A DNA stretch of 64,000 bases from Fodinibius salinus (GTDB taxonomy: Bacteria; Bacteroidota; Rhodothermia; Balneolales; Balneolaceae), in the NCBI RefSeq assembly GCF_008124865.1, contig NZ_VNHY01000002.1:186001-250000 (forward strand), in the 5' to 3' direction. Shown piece after piece: positions 26,603 through 35,766 of this stretch. How positions within the stretch are numbered: position 1 is the first letter of the stretch; each line of letters opens with the position of its first letter. The translations under genes were made by a program, and so were the position numbers. The notes under the pieces are model-generated. The model was not told the origin of the DNA, did not search any database, and worked only from the letters and a program-made list of their open reading frames with translations.

Positions 26603-28897
26603 CTAACTTCGAATCAAGTACTGAAACTTTACAAAAAATTGACGACTGGTTTCTTTATAGCCTCGAAATCCACCGGCACCCGACTGGTTGAATTCGGTAA
26701 TGTAACTGGTTACACCTATATGAAATTTTGTAAATGGATTGGCTTTGTAAGAAACCAATGGGTAGATCTGCAGTTCATCCCTAAAAGAATTATACTCACT
26801 GATCAGTCTTGTATATAGCTTAGAGGTAAAATGGTAACGGCTATTCAGCCGATAAATATTACCGCTATAGAAAGTCTGAGGCCCATCCAAATCCGAAAGC
26901 GTAGAGTAATTATAATCCATTGTAAGACGAAATCGGGAGGTGGGCTTAATGGTAACATTACCAGAAATACTGTAGCCTTTACCTAATTCAGGATTCGTCG
27001 TGCGATTAATATCCCGACCAACTTCAAATCTGCCGCCAAACGAAAAGACATTCCAGGTATTAGAGTTAAAACTGATGGTTAAACGATTAATTTTACGAAA
27101 CATCTGTCCCCGGAAGCGCTCATCATTCAATGGAAGGTAGCTAATATTAAGGCTGTTCTGTCCATCAAAGGTGTTGCTTAACCGGAGAAAAATATAGCGT
27201 TCCTGAAACTTACCTGAGAAATCATATCTCCAGGCACCACTCATACTCAATGATCCCTGAGATAAGAAATCATTGTTGGGGTAATACGAAATACTTTGGT
27301 TGCCCTCAAAGATCCGGCGATTTGTTTCATTAACAAATCCTGTTTGCGACTGAAAAGTCGGGGAATACGACCTGTATCCAAGCGAGAAGTTATAATACTT
27401 GGCCTCCCTTGCAAACTCAGTGTTTACAAGCAATCCGCTGTATTGTTCTCCGTTAAAAGCAGCGTCAAATGACGTTTCGCCAAAGGTTCGTTGATCATTA
27501 TGCACAGTCGTATCGTTGAGCTCCTGGGTGCTGGAATAAGCAGTCTGTCCCCGAAAATAATAGTTGTCCGTAAGCAAAAAGTCCCAATCCAGGCTACCCA
27601 CATAATTAGCTCCATCTATCTGGTTGCGCGTGGTAACCAACCCACCTATGTGAGACTCCTGACCCACATTATACTTTGCCCGTAATATATTGCTGTATGC
27701 TCCCTGATCGGACCTTACCTGAGAACTCCGTTCCTTGCCCGGAATAATAAAAGGGGTATTGCGATCGTATGCTGATAGGAATGCAATGCTAAAGTCATCT
27801 CCTTTCTGGGTATATTTACCTGCGGCCAAGGGATTATTGATTGTTCTCGAATAATACAAATCTTCGCTGGTACTAAACAGATCAGATCCCCGTACAAAAA
27901 ACGGTCTCTTCTCAGGGTAAAACAAAGCAAAGGTTTCATTGACACTAATTTGTCCTGCATCTGTTTCTACCTGACTAAAATCCGGATTGATCACCAAATC
28001 CAACGAGCTGGTAGAGGTAGGAGAATATGAAATACTCCCACCAACCTTAGGCTGTACCGGACCATTATCAAATCCTGAGTTTGGATCCGACGGATCATTA
28101 AGAGCTCCACTCTGTGTAGCCACAGCATAGGGCAAAAGCTCTACTGTGTTGGAACTTTCCACATCTTGCATGTTTACTAACCTTCCGTTTTGGCAGAGCA
28201 AACAGGAGTTGTCTATACTCACATCAGTCCATAAAAGTTGATATCGATTATTACGCGGGTAGTTACGGAAAAACTGGATTGACCAATCTTGGAGATTGCG
28301 ATCGGGAAAATTGATACTTTTAAATGGTATTTTCATCACGGCAGTATAACCGTTTTCGGTGATAGTAGCCTTAGAATACCACAGGGCATCAAAATTCATA
28401 TCTTCGGAATTTCCCGTCCGTATAGCATCCATCTGTATGCCCAGGGGGTTCACAAAAAACTCATAGGCATTTTGGTTGTTATTGTAGGGATCTAGAAAAA
28501 CACCGACATAGTCGTCACCGGAAAAATCATCGCGATCTGTTACATTGGCCCGAATACGACCAGGAGAAACATCCTGGCTACTGAATCCCACATACAGATG
28601 GGTTTTGCTGTATAACACTTTAACCTCGGTTGTAACGGGGGCTTCTTCTTCGTCATTGGGCTGCATTTGATGCTTAATAAATACTGAAGACGCTTGTTCC
28701 CAGGCGGTATGATCAAGATCTGCCGTAACCTCAAAATCCTCATCAATTTGATAAGGGTGTACTTTTGAGACACTGTCGGAGGGGGATTGGGCGTAAGAGT
28801 CAGGAAGTACCCCAACTAATAAAACAGCGATTAAAAAAATAAAATGATACTGAAACCGTAATCTCAATATTAAACTGCTGACCTTCTTTTGATCCAT
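26603..28897 (-). CDS. DUF5916 protein with N-terminal CBM9-like domain
   Basis: A protein of about 764 residues. A signal peptide (hydrophobic segment before DSYAQS) precedes a carbohydrate-binding CBM9-like domain (about residues 40-230, with VKVLYSKTHLYVGFSSQD and DPYNNNQNAYEFFVNPLG). The rest looks like a DUF5916 outer-membrane beta-barrel with many aromatic alternating strands, ending FFVKFQYLIRS. The family is common in Bacteroidota; its function is unknown, with binding or uptake of a glycan plausible. The ATG at 28895-28897 has an AGAAAGAAC purine stretch upstream. An in-frame TTG at 28921 is the alternative. Confidence 0.85.
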   Translation of the reverse strand: MDQKKVSSLILRLRFQYHFIFLIAVLLVGVLPDSYAQSPSDSVSKVHPYQIDEDFEVTADLDHTAWEQASSVFIKHQMQPNDEEEAPVTTEVKVLYSKTHLYVGFSSQDVSPGRIRANVTDRDDFSGDDYVGVFLDPYNNNQNAYEFFVNPLGIQMDAIRTGNSEDMNFDALWYSKATITENGYTAVMKIPFKSINFPDRNLQDWSIQFFRNYPRNNRYQLLWTDVSIDNSCLLCQNGRLVNMQDVESSNTVELLPYAVATQSGALNDPSDPNSGFDNGPVQPKVGGSISYSPTSTSSLDLVINPDFSQVETDAGQISVNETFALFYPEKRPFFVRGSDLFSTSEDLYYSRTINNPLAAGKYTQKGDDFSIAFLSAYDRNTPFIIPGKERSSQVRSDQGAYSNILRAKYNVGQESHIGGLVTTRNQIDGANYVGSLDWDFLLTDNYYFRGQTAYSSTQELNDTTVHNDQRTFGETSFDAAFNGEQYSGLLVNTEFAREAKYYNFSLGYRSYSPTFQSQTGFVNETNRRIFEGNQSISYYPNNDFLSQGSLSMSGAWRYDFSGKFQERYIFLRLSNTFDGQNSLNISYLPLNDERFRGQMFRKINRLTISFNSNTWNVFSFGGRFEVGRDINRTTNPELGKGYSISGNVTIKPTSRFRLTMDYNYSTLSDLDGPQTFYSGNIYRLNSRYHFTSKLYTRLISEYNSFRDELQIYPLVSYKANPFTKFHIGVTSYITEFNQSGAGGFRGYKETSRQFFVKFQYLIRS

Positions 28898-29116
28898 GTT
28901 CTTTCTGAAAATCTGATTCAATCCTTACAAAATTTGTTCATTCGATTTCAAAACGAATGGGAAAAATAAGGATAAAAGATCACATTTTTTACGATTAAAG
29001 AATCATAAAATTGATCAGTAATGCCGTTAAAGATAGCCGCACAAATTCTTTTTTCTGTAAGGATTCCCAACGAAGACAGTCTTACTTATAAACCTAACTA
29101 CAAGTGAGATGCTATT

Positions 29117-29836
29117 ATGTCTGATCAAGAACAATTCGAAGCGAACAATTTTTTAAAGCGAACGGTAAAAGAAATGAATCCCGATGAGCAGCCACGCGAA
29201 AAGCTGATGAACTATGGCAGCGAAAGCCTTTCGGATGCCGAGCTTATGGCCATTCTTCTGCGCACGGGCAGTCGCAAGATGAATGTCATTCAGATGGCAC
29301 AAGCCCTGCTCGATCAATTCGATGGACTCCGTTATTTGGCTCGCAAAGAATGGCAAGACTTAAAGGTTATTCCAGGCATGGGCAAAGTAAAATCGCTGAC
29401 GCTGGAGGCCGTTTTTGAGCTTTCGCGCCGTATCCAGATGGCTAGCTTGGGCGAACAGGTGCAAATTACCTCTCCTGAAGATGCCGTTGCCTATTTCGGT
29501 CCCAAGCTGCGTGACCTTACCAAAGAGGTGTTCATGGTGGCTTTTCTGAATAATGCCAAAGTGGTAATGGGATACAAGAAAATCAGTTCCGGCGGTGCCA
29601 CAGCTACTATTGTAGACCCATCTGAAGTCATGCGTCAGGCGGTAATGAATGAAGCTAATAGTATTTTACTGCTGCATAATCATCCCAGCGGCAACAATAG
29701 CGAATCGAAGGCAGATATCCAGCTGACAGAACGCATCGCTAAGTCGGGCAAACTACTGGGCATCCCTGTTGATGACCACATCATCATCGCAGGCGACGGC
29801 TTCACAAGCTTCCGTTCTAAAGGGTTTATCAATTAA
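29117..29836 (+). CDS. radC: RadC family JAB-domain protein
   Basis: A 239-residue protein with an N-terminal helix-hairpin-helix region (VIPGMGKVKSLTLEAVFEL) and a C-terminal JAB/MPN metallo-domain. The zinc motif is LLLHNHPSGNNSES (about residue 187) with the later VDDHIIIAG. RadC proteins were once linked to DNA repair, but their biochemical role is still unclear. It stands alone. The stretch after it is the remains of a broken gene. Confidence 0.94.
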   Translation: MSDQEQFEANNFLKRTVKEMNPDEQPREKLMNYGSESLSDAELMAILLRTGSRKMNVIQMAQALLDQFDGLRYLARKEWQDLKVIPGMGKVKSLTLEAVFELSRRIQMASLGEQVQITSPEDAVAYFGPKLRDLTKEVFMVAFLNNAKVVMGYKKISSGGATATIVDPSEVMRQAVMNEANSILLLHNHPSGNNSESKADIQLTERIAKSGKLLGIPVDDHIIIAGDGFTSFRSKGFIN

Positions 29837-29837
29837 A

Positions 29838-30137
29838 AATTGTCCAGCTTTCATAAGATTAAACCAATCGAACCGATTTGTTCTTTCTAAGCAGATACTT
29901 AAAGCAGAACGTCTATGGGAGCAATTGTAGAAGAAGGAATTGGCAGACAAAGCAGAAAAGATTTCCGCGCTAAACTACTTCATCGCATATAAAGAAGCGC
30001 GCGAAACGCACTATTGGTTACGTCTCTTGAGAGATAGTAAATTAATTACTAGTAAAGAAGTAAAATCTATGCTTGATGATTGTTACGAACTAAAATGTAT
30101 TCTGGGAGCAATACTTACCACACTCAATAAAGAATAA
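29838..30137 (+). pseudogene. Decayed four-helix bundle (23S IVS-type) protein gene
   Basis: Three pieces of one four-helix-bundle protein lie in two frames: RFVLSKQILK (29874-29903), then KSRTSMGAIVEEGIGRQS-like sequence to FRAKL (29900-29976), then FIAYKEARETHYWLRLL to the stop at 30137. The first break is repaired by one extra A at the A-run 29901-29903, and a second break lies near 29976-29985. The N-terminus is also eroded. Such proteins are found in 23S rRNA intervening sequences and as free genes in Bacteroidota. Their function is unclear. Confidence 0.75.
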
Positions 30138-30257
30138 AAGAGATCATTTTTCATTTTCTCATTATTAAGTTTTCATTCCAACCTATTCGATATTCATGCT
30201 TCAAAAGTCTTATATTTAGCGGTTATTAATTTCCCGCAAATGCAATGGTATTAGACA

Positions 30258-31892
30258 ATGAAGGAATACTTACGAGAAATAATTCGAGAATCTCTCCAGC
30301 AGTTTAATATTGATGACGAAGAAATCCCCGAGATACAGATTGAAAAGCCCAACCAGCCCGAGCACGGCGACGCCGCTGCCAATATTGCCATGAATCTGGC
30401 TAGCGTGCTTAAAGACAATCCCCGAAATATCGCCGAGCAGATTGTTGAGGGACTTGAATACAACTCCCAAAAAATTGATGCCGTTGAAATTGCGGGACCA
30501 GGCTTTATCAACTTCCGATACGCTGAAAATTACCTTTTTGATGAACTGTGGCAAATTATTAACCAAGGTGCGGAGTTTGGAAAATCCGATCTCCAAAAAG
30601 AAAAACACATTCTCGTAGAATTTGTAAGCGCCAATCCCACGGGTCCGCTGACTGTAGGACACGGTCGTAATGCCGTACTGGGGGACACTATCGCCAACCT
30701 GCTAGAATGGACCGGTGCCAAAGTAGATCGTGAATACTACTTTAACAATGCCGGGCGACAAATGCGCATGCTGGGCCAAAGTGTCCGCGCGCGGTACTTG
30801 CAAGAACTCGGAAAAGATGCTGAATTCCCCGAAGAAGGTTATAAAGGAGAATACATCCGTGATATCGCCCAAACATTAATAGACGAACACGGCAACGATC
30901 TTGTAGAATCAGACGATATTACGCCATTTAAAGAGAAAGCCGAAGCCGTCATTTTTAAAGATATTCAAGCCACACTGCAGCGAATGAATATCGCGATGGA
31001 CTCCTTTTTTAACGAGCAACAGGTGTACGACAACGGGTCCATAGACGAAACGGTAAAAAAGCTGCGTGACAAAAACCTAGCTTACGACAAAGACGGAGCT
31101 ACATGGTTTCGTACAACCGAATTTGGCAAAGATCAGGATACCGTACTCATCAAAAGCAGCGGTGAGCCCACTTACCGCCTGCCCGATATTGCCTATCACG
31201 CCAATAAACTCGATCGCGGCTATGACCAGTGCATCGACGTCTTTGGCGCCGATCATATTGATACTTACCCCGATGTGCTCTCGGGTATTGAGGCACTGGG
31301 CTATGACAAATCTAAGGTGGATGTGGTCGTCTATCAGTTTGTGACGCTCGTCAAAAATGGAGAGCCCTTTAAAATGAGCACCCGCAAGGCCAACTTTGTA
31401 ACGCTCGACGATCTGATGGATGAGGTGGGCGCCGACGTTACGCGCTTTTTCTTTGAGATGCGCGATCCCAATACGCATCTCGAATTCGACATTACGCAAG
31501 CCAAAGAAGCCGGCGACAAAAATCCCGTATTCTATCTGCAGTACGCGCATGCCCGTATCCATAGTATTCTGGGCAAAGTAGATCAAGAGTATAACTTTGA
31601 TAGCAACCCTAATTTAGGGCTGCTTACTCACGAATCCGAAACAAAGCTGATTAAAAGCATGATTCGCTTCCCGGAGATCATCCAAAGTGCTGCGGAATAT
31701 CGTGAACCGCACCGGCTGGTTAATTATCTTGATGACCTGGCGTCGGCATTCACTTCTTTTTATCACGATTGCCGCATTTTGGGTGAAGAAGAGGAGCTTG
31801 TACAGGCACGGACACTACTGGCTAAAGCAACAGCCCAAGTACTGGCAAATGGGTTGAGTATTCTGGGTATTTCCGCTCCTGATCAAATGTAA
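30258..31892 (+). CDS. argS: Arginyl-tRNA synthetase
   Basis: A class I synthetase that charges tRNA-Arg. The N-terminal Arg-tRNA-specific domain (about residues 1-100) precedes the catalytic domain with the HIGH-type motif VGHGRN (about residue 134) and the MSTRKAN segment (about 372) at the KMSKS position. The C-terminal DALR anticodon-binding domain ends ANGLSILGISAPDQM. The 544-residue length is normal. It is preceded by a 120-base gap. Confidence 0.97.
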   Translation: MKEYLREIIRESLQQFNIDDEEIPEIQIEKPNQPEHGDAAANIAMNLASVLKDNPRNIAEQIVEGLEYNSQKIDAVEIAGPGFINFRYAENYLFDELWQIINQGAEFGKSDLQKEKHILVEFVSANPTGPLTVGHGRNAVLGDTIANLLEWTGAKVDREYYFNNAGRQMRMLGQSVRARYLQELGKDAEFPEEGYKGEYIRDIAQTLIDEHGNDLVESDDITPFKEKAEAVIFKDIQATLQRMNIAMDSFFNEQQVYDNGSIDETVKKLRDKNLAYDKDGATWFRTTEFGKDQDTVLIKSSGEPTYRLPDIAYHANKLDRGYDQCIDVFGADHIDTYPDVLSGIEALGYDKSKVDVVVYQFVTLVKNGEPFKMSTRKANFVTLDDLMDEVGADVTRFFFEMRDPNTHLEFDITQAKEAGDKNPVFYLQYAHARIHSILGKVDQEYNFDSNPNLGLLTHESETKLIKSMIRFPEIIQSAAEYREPHRLVNYLDDLASAFTSFYHDCRILGEEEELVQARTLLAKATAQVLANGLSILGISAPDQM

Positions 31893-31982
31893 TCAGCCTG
31901 TAATTCTAAGTTGGCTAACAATATTATTTAACAAATTTTATATTTTATTCCATTTATCATCCAATTGACGTGTAATCGTATA

Positions 31983-32189
31983 TCAGTTCACCAGTTGTGG
32001 TATTTTCTTATAATTCAGGAGTAAATAAATTAATCCTGAAAATGGGACAAAGAAGAAAAATAACGCCAAGAAAATTTTAATAAATACCCCATAACGTTCT
32101 TCTTGTATTACTAAAAAAACCGCAAAAACCATGGTGAAGAAGTACATTATAGCCAAAAGCAATACTAAGGGAGAAGAGATTGACATCAT
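31983..32189 (-). CDS. Small two-helix membrane protein
   Basis: A 68-residue protein with two long hydrophobic segments (about residues 7-28 and 36-60) separated by a short charged turn (IQEERYGVFIK). The end (YLLLNYKKIPQLVN) is weakly reminiscent of phospholipase D nuclease N-terminal-type membrane domains, but I cannot assign it. It follows the broken propeller gene by only a few bases on the same strand, so it is probably in that transcription unit. Confidence 0.6.
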   Translation of the reverse strand: MMSISSPLVLLLAIMYFFTMVFAVFLVIQEERYGVFIKIFLALFFFFVPFSGLIYLLLNYKKIPQLVN

Positions 32190-32197
32190 TTTAAAGT

Positions 32198-33261
32198 TTA
32201 ATCACCCAGAGATTTAAATTCCCAAATACTCAGAACATTTTGTGCCTTGTAACCTGATAATTTTTTATTCAAAATAAAAATTTTATTCCCCAAAGAGGCT
32301 CTTAAATGACTTGAGACAAAATCCGTGTTTTTAAAATGAATTGTATCGATTTGATTGAAAGATTCATCCAGCACCGCAAAATTTGTGACCCTATCTTCAA
32401 ACCGACCAGCCCCTTTACTCAATTCTCCTGTTTGTACTTCTACAACACAGAAGTCTTTTAAGGCATATACTTCCATTGTCCTGCTGTTTTGCGAAAGGTA
32501 ATCAAACAACTTTTTTTGTCAGTATTTACTATTTGGCGGGCAGAACCCTGAACCTTATCAACAGAAAAATCAGGAATGGTTACCGAATATGTATCTTGTG
32601 AAAAATCCCCCAAATTGATCTTGTGTAGATTAGGATCATCAGCTCTTGCATAAAATAATTCACCATTCTGAATATCTAATGCCCCACTTCCTTTAAGTAC
32701 CATTAATAAAATGTGCTCATTAGTCTTGGCACCAATTTCTTTAATTTTCTTTTGATTTTTCAGATCATATACTGTGATAATAGAATCATGACCACCTCCG
32801 GTATTATATGTTATAACATAATTCTGGTACTTTCTAATATCAGCAACTGCAGTACTAAAATCTGATAACTGCAAAAGATGTTTGCCCGATTTTGTAATTG
32901 CTGTAAAACGTAACTGCTTTGAATCCCAGAGGTATAATGTATCATCTCTGTTTGAAATTAACGACGGATTTAGATATTCAAAAGGCCCTCGTCCTCTTTT
33001 CCCAATAATCTGTTCTTGAATCCCTTTTGTATTGTATTTTATTATTGTTGCGTTTTGCTTGTCAACAACAAAAATATCCCCATCCGAACCTACAGTAAAA
33101 TCGTTCACCTTACCTAATAATTGTAAGTTTTCCTGCAAAGGAATGGTCTTCTTTAAATGTAAAGCCACCTTATTTTGCTCACCCTTATATTGATGAGATT
33201 GAGCCACTACTAAGGAATTGCAAAACAGATACAAAAGAATAATTAATAATAATTTTCTCAT
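32198..33261 (-). pseudogene. Six-bladed beta-propeller secreted protein, frameshifted
   Basis: Two frames make one protein. The upstream frame has a signal peptide (ending SLVVAQ) and propeller blades (VNDFTVGSDGDIFVVDK, NPSLISNRDDTLYLWD) and drifts out of frame after NTDKK. The downstream frame continues LFDYLSQNSRTMEVYALKDF to SIWEFKSLGD. Seven A residues (plus-strand T7, 32511-32517) mark the break, and one extra A would give a 354-residue protein. It resembles the BF3173-like/6-bladed propeller family of Bacteroidota, which often sits next to small secreted peptides, as here (33337-33723). Confidence 0.75.
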
Positions 33262-33336
33262 CTTTGAATAAGTTTATCACTGCCGGTGTTACAAATACAC
33301 TGGCAGTGATGAAAATTAAATTAATAGCCAATCTCG

Positions 33337-33723
33337 TTATCCCTCTTCAAATCCGGGATCACCTTCACCTATGTCCCCGCCATCTCCATCGTCTCCACAG
33401 TTATCTTGACACTTAAACTCTCCTCCTGTTTCGCAGGTAATAGTTGGTCCCATAAATCCCCATTCTACCGTAACATTCCAATAAGGACAACAAACATTGG
33501 CTAAACCCCCTGTGCTACAGTCTCCCAAAAATATTTTAGAAATATCTTCAAAAGATTCAAAATTTTTCACACTCATACTGACCACTTTATCACCATATTT
33601 TTTGTAGTCATTCGAGTATTTTATGGGGTTCTCTTCATTTCGATCTCCAGCCTGTATTCCATTTATAGAAAAAAGACCGAATACAAGAAGTGTTAATAGT
33701 GCTCTCTTTAATAAAGGTTCCAT
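33337..33723 (-). CDS. Small secreted Cys-rich protein with acidic Gly/Asp tail
   Basis: A 128-residue protein with a signal peptide (about residues 7-25, ending NGIQAG). It has six Cys residues in the second half (GDCSTGG, VCCPYW, TITCETGG, KCQDNC) and a Gly/Asp/Glu tail (DDGDGGDIGEGDPGFEEG). I do not recognise it firmly. The build and its position 75 bases upstream of a six-bladed propeller gene recall the NVEALA-type peptides found beside such propellers in Bacteroidota. That comparison is an inference. Confidence 0.7.
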   Translation of the reverse strand: MEPLLKRALLTLLVFGLFSINGIQAGDRNEENPIKYSNDYKKYGDKVVSMSVKNFESFEDISKIFLGDCSTGGLANVCCPYWNVTVEWGFMGPTITCETGGEFKCQDNCGDDGDGGDIGEGDPGFEEG

Positions 33724-33927
33724 TTTGACCTCTCATTTTAGTTAAAATTGAAATAATAAACTGATGAATACTATTCAATTGTTTTTCAACTATATTTTTA
33801 AAAATAAAGAAAAGCAAGAATGAAGATACAAGACGAGCATTATTGCAATTTCGGCACCGGAAAAAATGTGATTTCCAAGACACAAGATTCAGCGTACACC
33901 CCGAAAAAATCCTGCATACTGGAACTT

Positions 33928-34734
33928 TTAGGCGGGAATTAGCTTCGTAAAACACACTATGCCTTTTGAGAACTGGTCAGCTACGGTAAATCCGGCTCGC
34001 TCAAACAGCTGGTTGCTCTCCTTGATCGTCCAGAATTTGATTCCGCCAAACTCGGCCGAATCCTGCAGCAACCGGACATACCAAGCATCCGCTTTTACGA
34101 GATGCATCATAAAAAAAGTCCCGTCCTTTTTGACCACGCGCCGTGCTTCGTACAACACTTTCAGCGGATCAGTAAGCTCATTAAGCGTACCGCCCATCAT
34201 CAGTCCATCGAAAGTAGCCCCAAAAAATGGAAGATGGCGCGCATCTGCCCGCAGTAAATAATGGTCGGCGCCCTCCGCTTCCGACTTGAGCCGTGCCTCA
34301 TCCAGCATCTGCCGAGAGAAATCAAGTGATACAACCTTGCATTCTGGTTCCGACTTTTTTAACAGTCGGCCGTAAAGTGCCGTAGAACAACCAATATCCA
34401 GATACAGCTTATCAGGCTGTGGATTCAACCAGTCAATCAACAGTTCGCGTTCTTTATCGATGGGGAATTCTTCACCGGTAAGAATAGAAAGCGATCGTTT
34501 ACGCCAAATATCTTCATAGAGCGCGGCTGTCACTTTCCAGTGATTGGAACTTTGCGCCCACGACATTGGCACCTGGTCATTACCCAAAAGATCAATAATA
34601 TTGTTGGTGATATCATACTCATCACCTTCTTTCGAGCAGATATTACCGTTAATTTTTTTCTGAAGCTTCGATGTTTCTTCGGGGACTAATAGCGAAGCAC
34701 GTTCAAATTGAGGGGACCGTAATTTCAATGCCAT
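33928..34734 (-). CDS. SAM-dependent methyltransferase (UbiE-like)
   Basis: A 268-residue class I methyltransferase. An N-terminal segment with a single Cys (NGNICSKEGDEYDITNNI) looks like a worn Trm112-type domain. The SAM site follows: LYLDIGCSTALYG (motif I, about residue 113), then VSLDFSRQMLDEAR and ADARHLPFFGATFDGLMMGG. The substrate cannot be told. It is preceded by a 231-base gap that contains a repeat, and followed by a 204-base A/T-rich gap. Confidence 0.85.
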   Translation of the reverse strand: MALKLRSPQFERASLLVPEETSKLQKKINGNICSKEGDEYDITNNIIDLLGNDQVPMSWAQSSNHWKVTAALYEDIWRKRSLSILTGEEFPIDKERELLIDWLNPQPDKLYLDIGCSTALYGRLLKKSEPECKVVSLDFSRQMLDEARLKSEAEGADHYLLRADARHLPFFGATFDGLMMGGTLNELTDPLKVLYEARRVVKKDGTFFMMHLVKADAWYVRLLQDSAEFGGIKFWTIKESNQLFERAGFTVADQFSKGIVCFTKLIPA

Positions 34735-34860
34735 AAGAGTACCTGATTAACCAATCCGGTAAGGGTTATAGAAATAGGAGGCTTTAGCAAACAACATTTC
34801 GTCCCAAATCATGTACTGGGACTGTCTCAAGACCTTAAGTAAAACACATTAGTTCATATA

Positions 34861-34888
34861 AGATTCTGAAACGAGCTCAGAATGAAAT
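34861..34888 (-). repeat. Dispersed REP-like element, second copy
   Basis: ATTCTGA (34863-34869) and TCAGAAT (34877-34883) form a hairpin. Read on the minus strand it gives TTTCATTCTGAGCTCG followed by TTTCAGAATCT, matching the copy at 12815-12873. It lies between the methyltransferase and SAM hydrolase genes. Another hairpin (GTCCCA/TGGGAC, 34801-34822) lies in the same gap. Confidence 0.45.
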
Positions 34889-34965
34889 AATCTTCTAGTT
34901 TTGCAAAACCTGCAAATAGTATTCACACCAAGATTATACGTAGAATTTGTTGAGGTGTTTCGTAT

Positions 34966-35766
34966 TCAGGATTCGGCCTGCTTCTGCAGAATTAATGAGA
35001 TTTGTGCTCCTTTTTGGATTCCAAGCATCTGTTGGGCATCTCCCTTATTAATACCTACCTCTAGCATACCCGAACTACCGATGTAAGCCACAGGCTCACC
35101 ATCGGCTACATCACCAAAAGTGTCCGCAATATTATCCAGGATGGTATTGCCTATATAAATACGCACCTTCCTATCACCTATCACATCCTCAACATGATCG
35201 GCGGTAATATTTGTCACCAGGTTTCCAAACTTGTCGATATGCATAACCATACCTTCAATACCGTTTTTATCAGTAATAGGTACCGTCCACCGGTAGGTTT
35301 TTAAATCCTCAGCAGATTCACCTAGCTCTTCCAAGTTCACACCTTGGCTAAGATGGGCGGCAACGGGAGCAAAAATATCTCGTCCATGAAAAGTATTTGA
35401 AGGATTATCTCTCCAATATTCTGCATTTGTTAACCGAACCGCCTCGTAGGGATGCTCTTCAATTAGAAGTGAAAAAATACCATTATCGGGACCTACAAAA
35501 TATTGATCAGCAATTTTGATCGCTATGGGATCGCGGTCAGTTCCCACTCCCGGATCAACTACCACAGCATGCACCGTTCCCTTGGGGAAAAGCATTGCAG
35601 AATTTTTAAGGATCCAGGAACCAGCCATAATATCCTGCGAAGGAATATCGTGTGATATATCGACCATGCGTACATCAGGAGCAATATCCAACATAACCCC
35701 CTTCATGGCACTCACATAGTAATCCTGCAGACCAAAGTCGGTCGTAAGGGTAATCACATTACGCAT
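34966..35766 (-). CDS. SAM hydroxide adenosyltransferase (DUF62)
   Basis: A 266-residue member of the DUF62 family, related to fluorinase and chlorinase, that hydrolyses SAM to adenosine and methionine. The family motifs are present: TLTTDFGLQDYYVSAMKGVM at the N-terminus, VVDPGVGTDRDPIAI, and FVGPDNGIFSLL. The C-terminal beta-barrel domain follows. Its first eight bases overlap the end of dnaN, so it is probably translated from the dnaN transcript. Confidence 0.9.
   Translation of the reverse strand: MRNVITLTTDFGLQDYYVSAMKGVMLDIAPDVRMVDISHDIPSQDIMAGSWILKNSAMLFPKGTVHAVVVDPGVGTDRDPIAIKIADQYFVGPDNGIFSLLIEEHPYEAVRLTNAEYWRDNPSNTFHGRDIFAPVAAHLSQGVNLEELGESAEDLKTYRWTVPITDKNGIEGMVMHIDKFGNLVTNITADHVEDVIGDRKVRIYIGNTILDNIADTFGDVADGEPVAYIGSSGMLEVGINKGDAQQMLGIQKGAQISLILQKQAES

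Noticed and set aside
26610-26625. TTCGAATC sequence resembling a tRNA T-loop
   Set aside because: It lies within the DUF5916 coding region, with no acceptor stem or cloverleaf around it.
33635-33955. 106-codon minus-strand frame between the methyltransferase and the secreted Cys-rich protein
   Set aside because: It overlaps the signal-peptide region of the better-supported gene at 33337-33723 and has no protein-like features.
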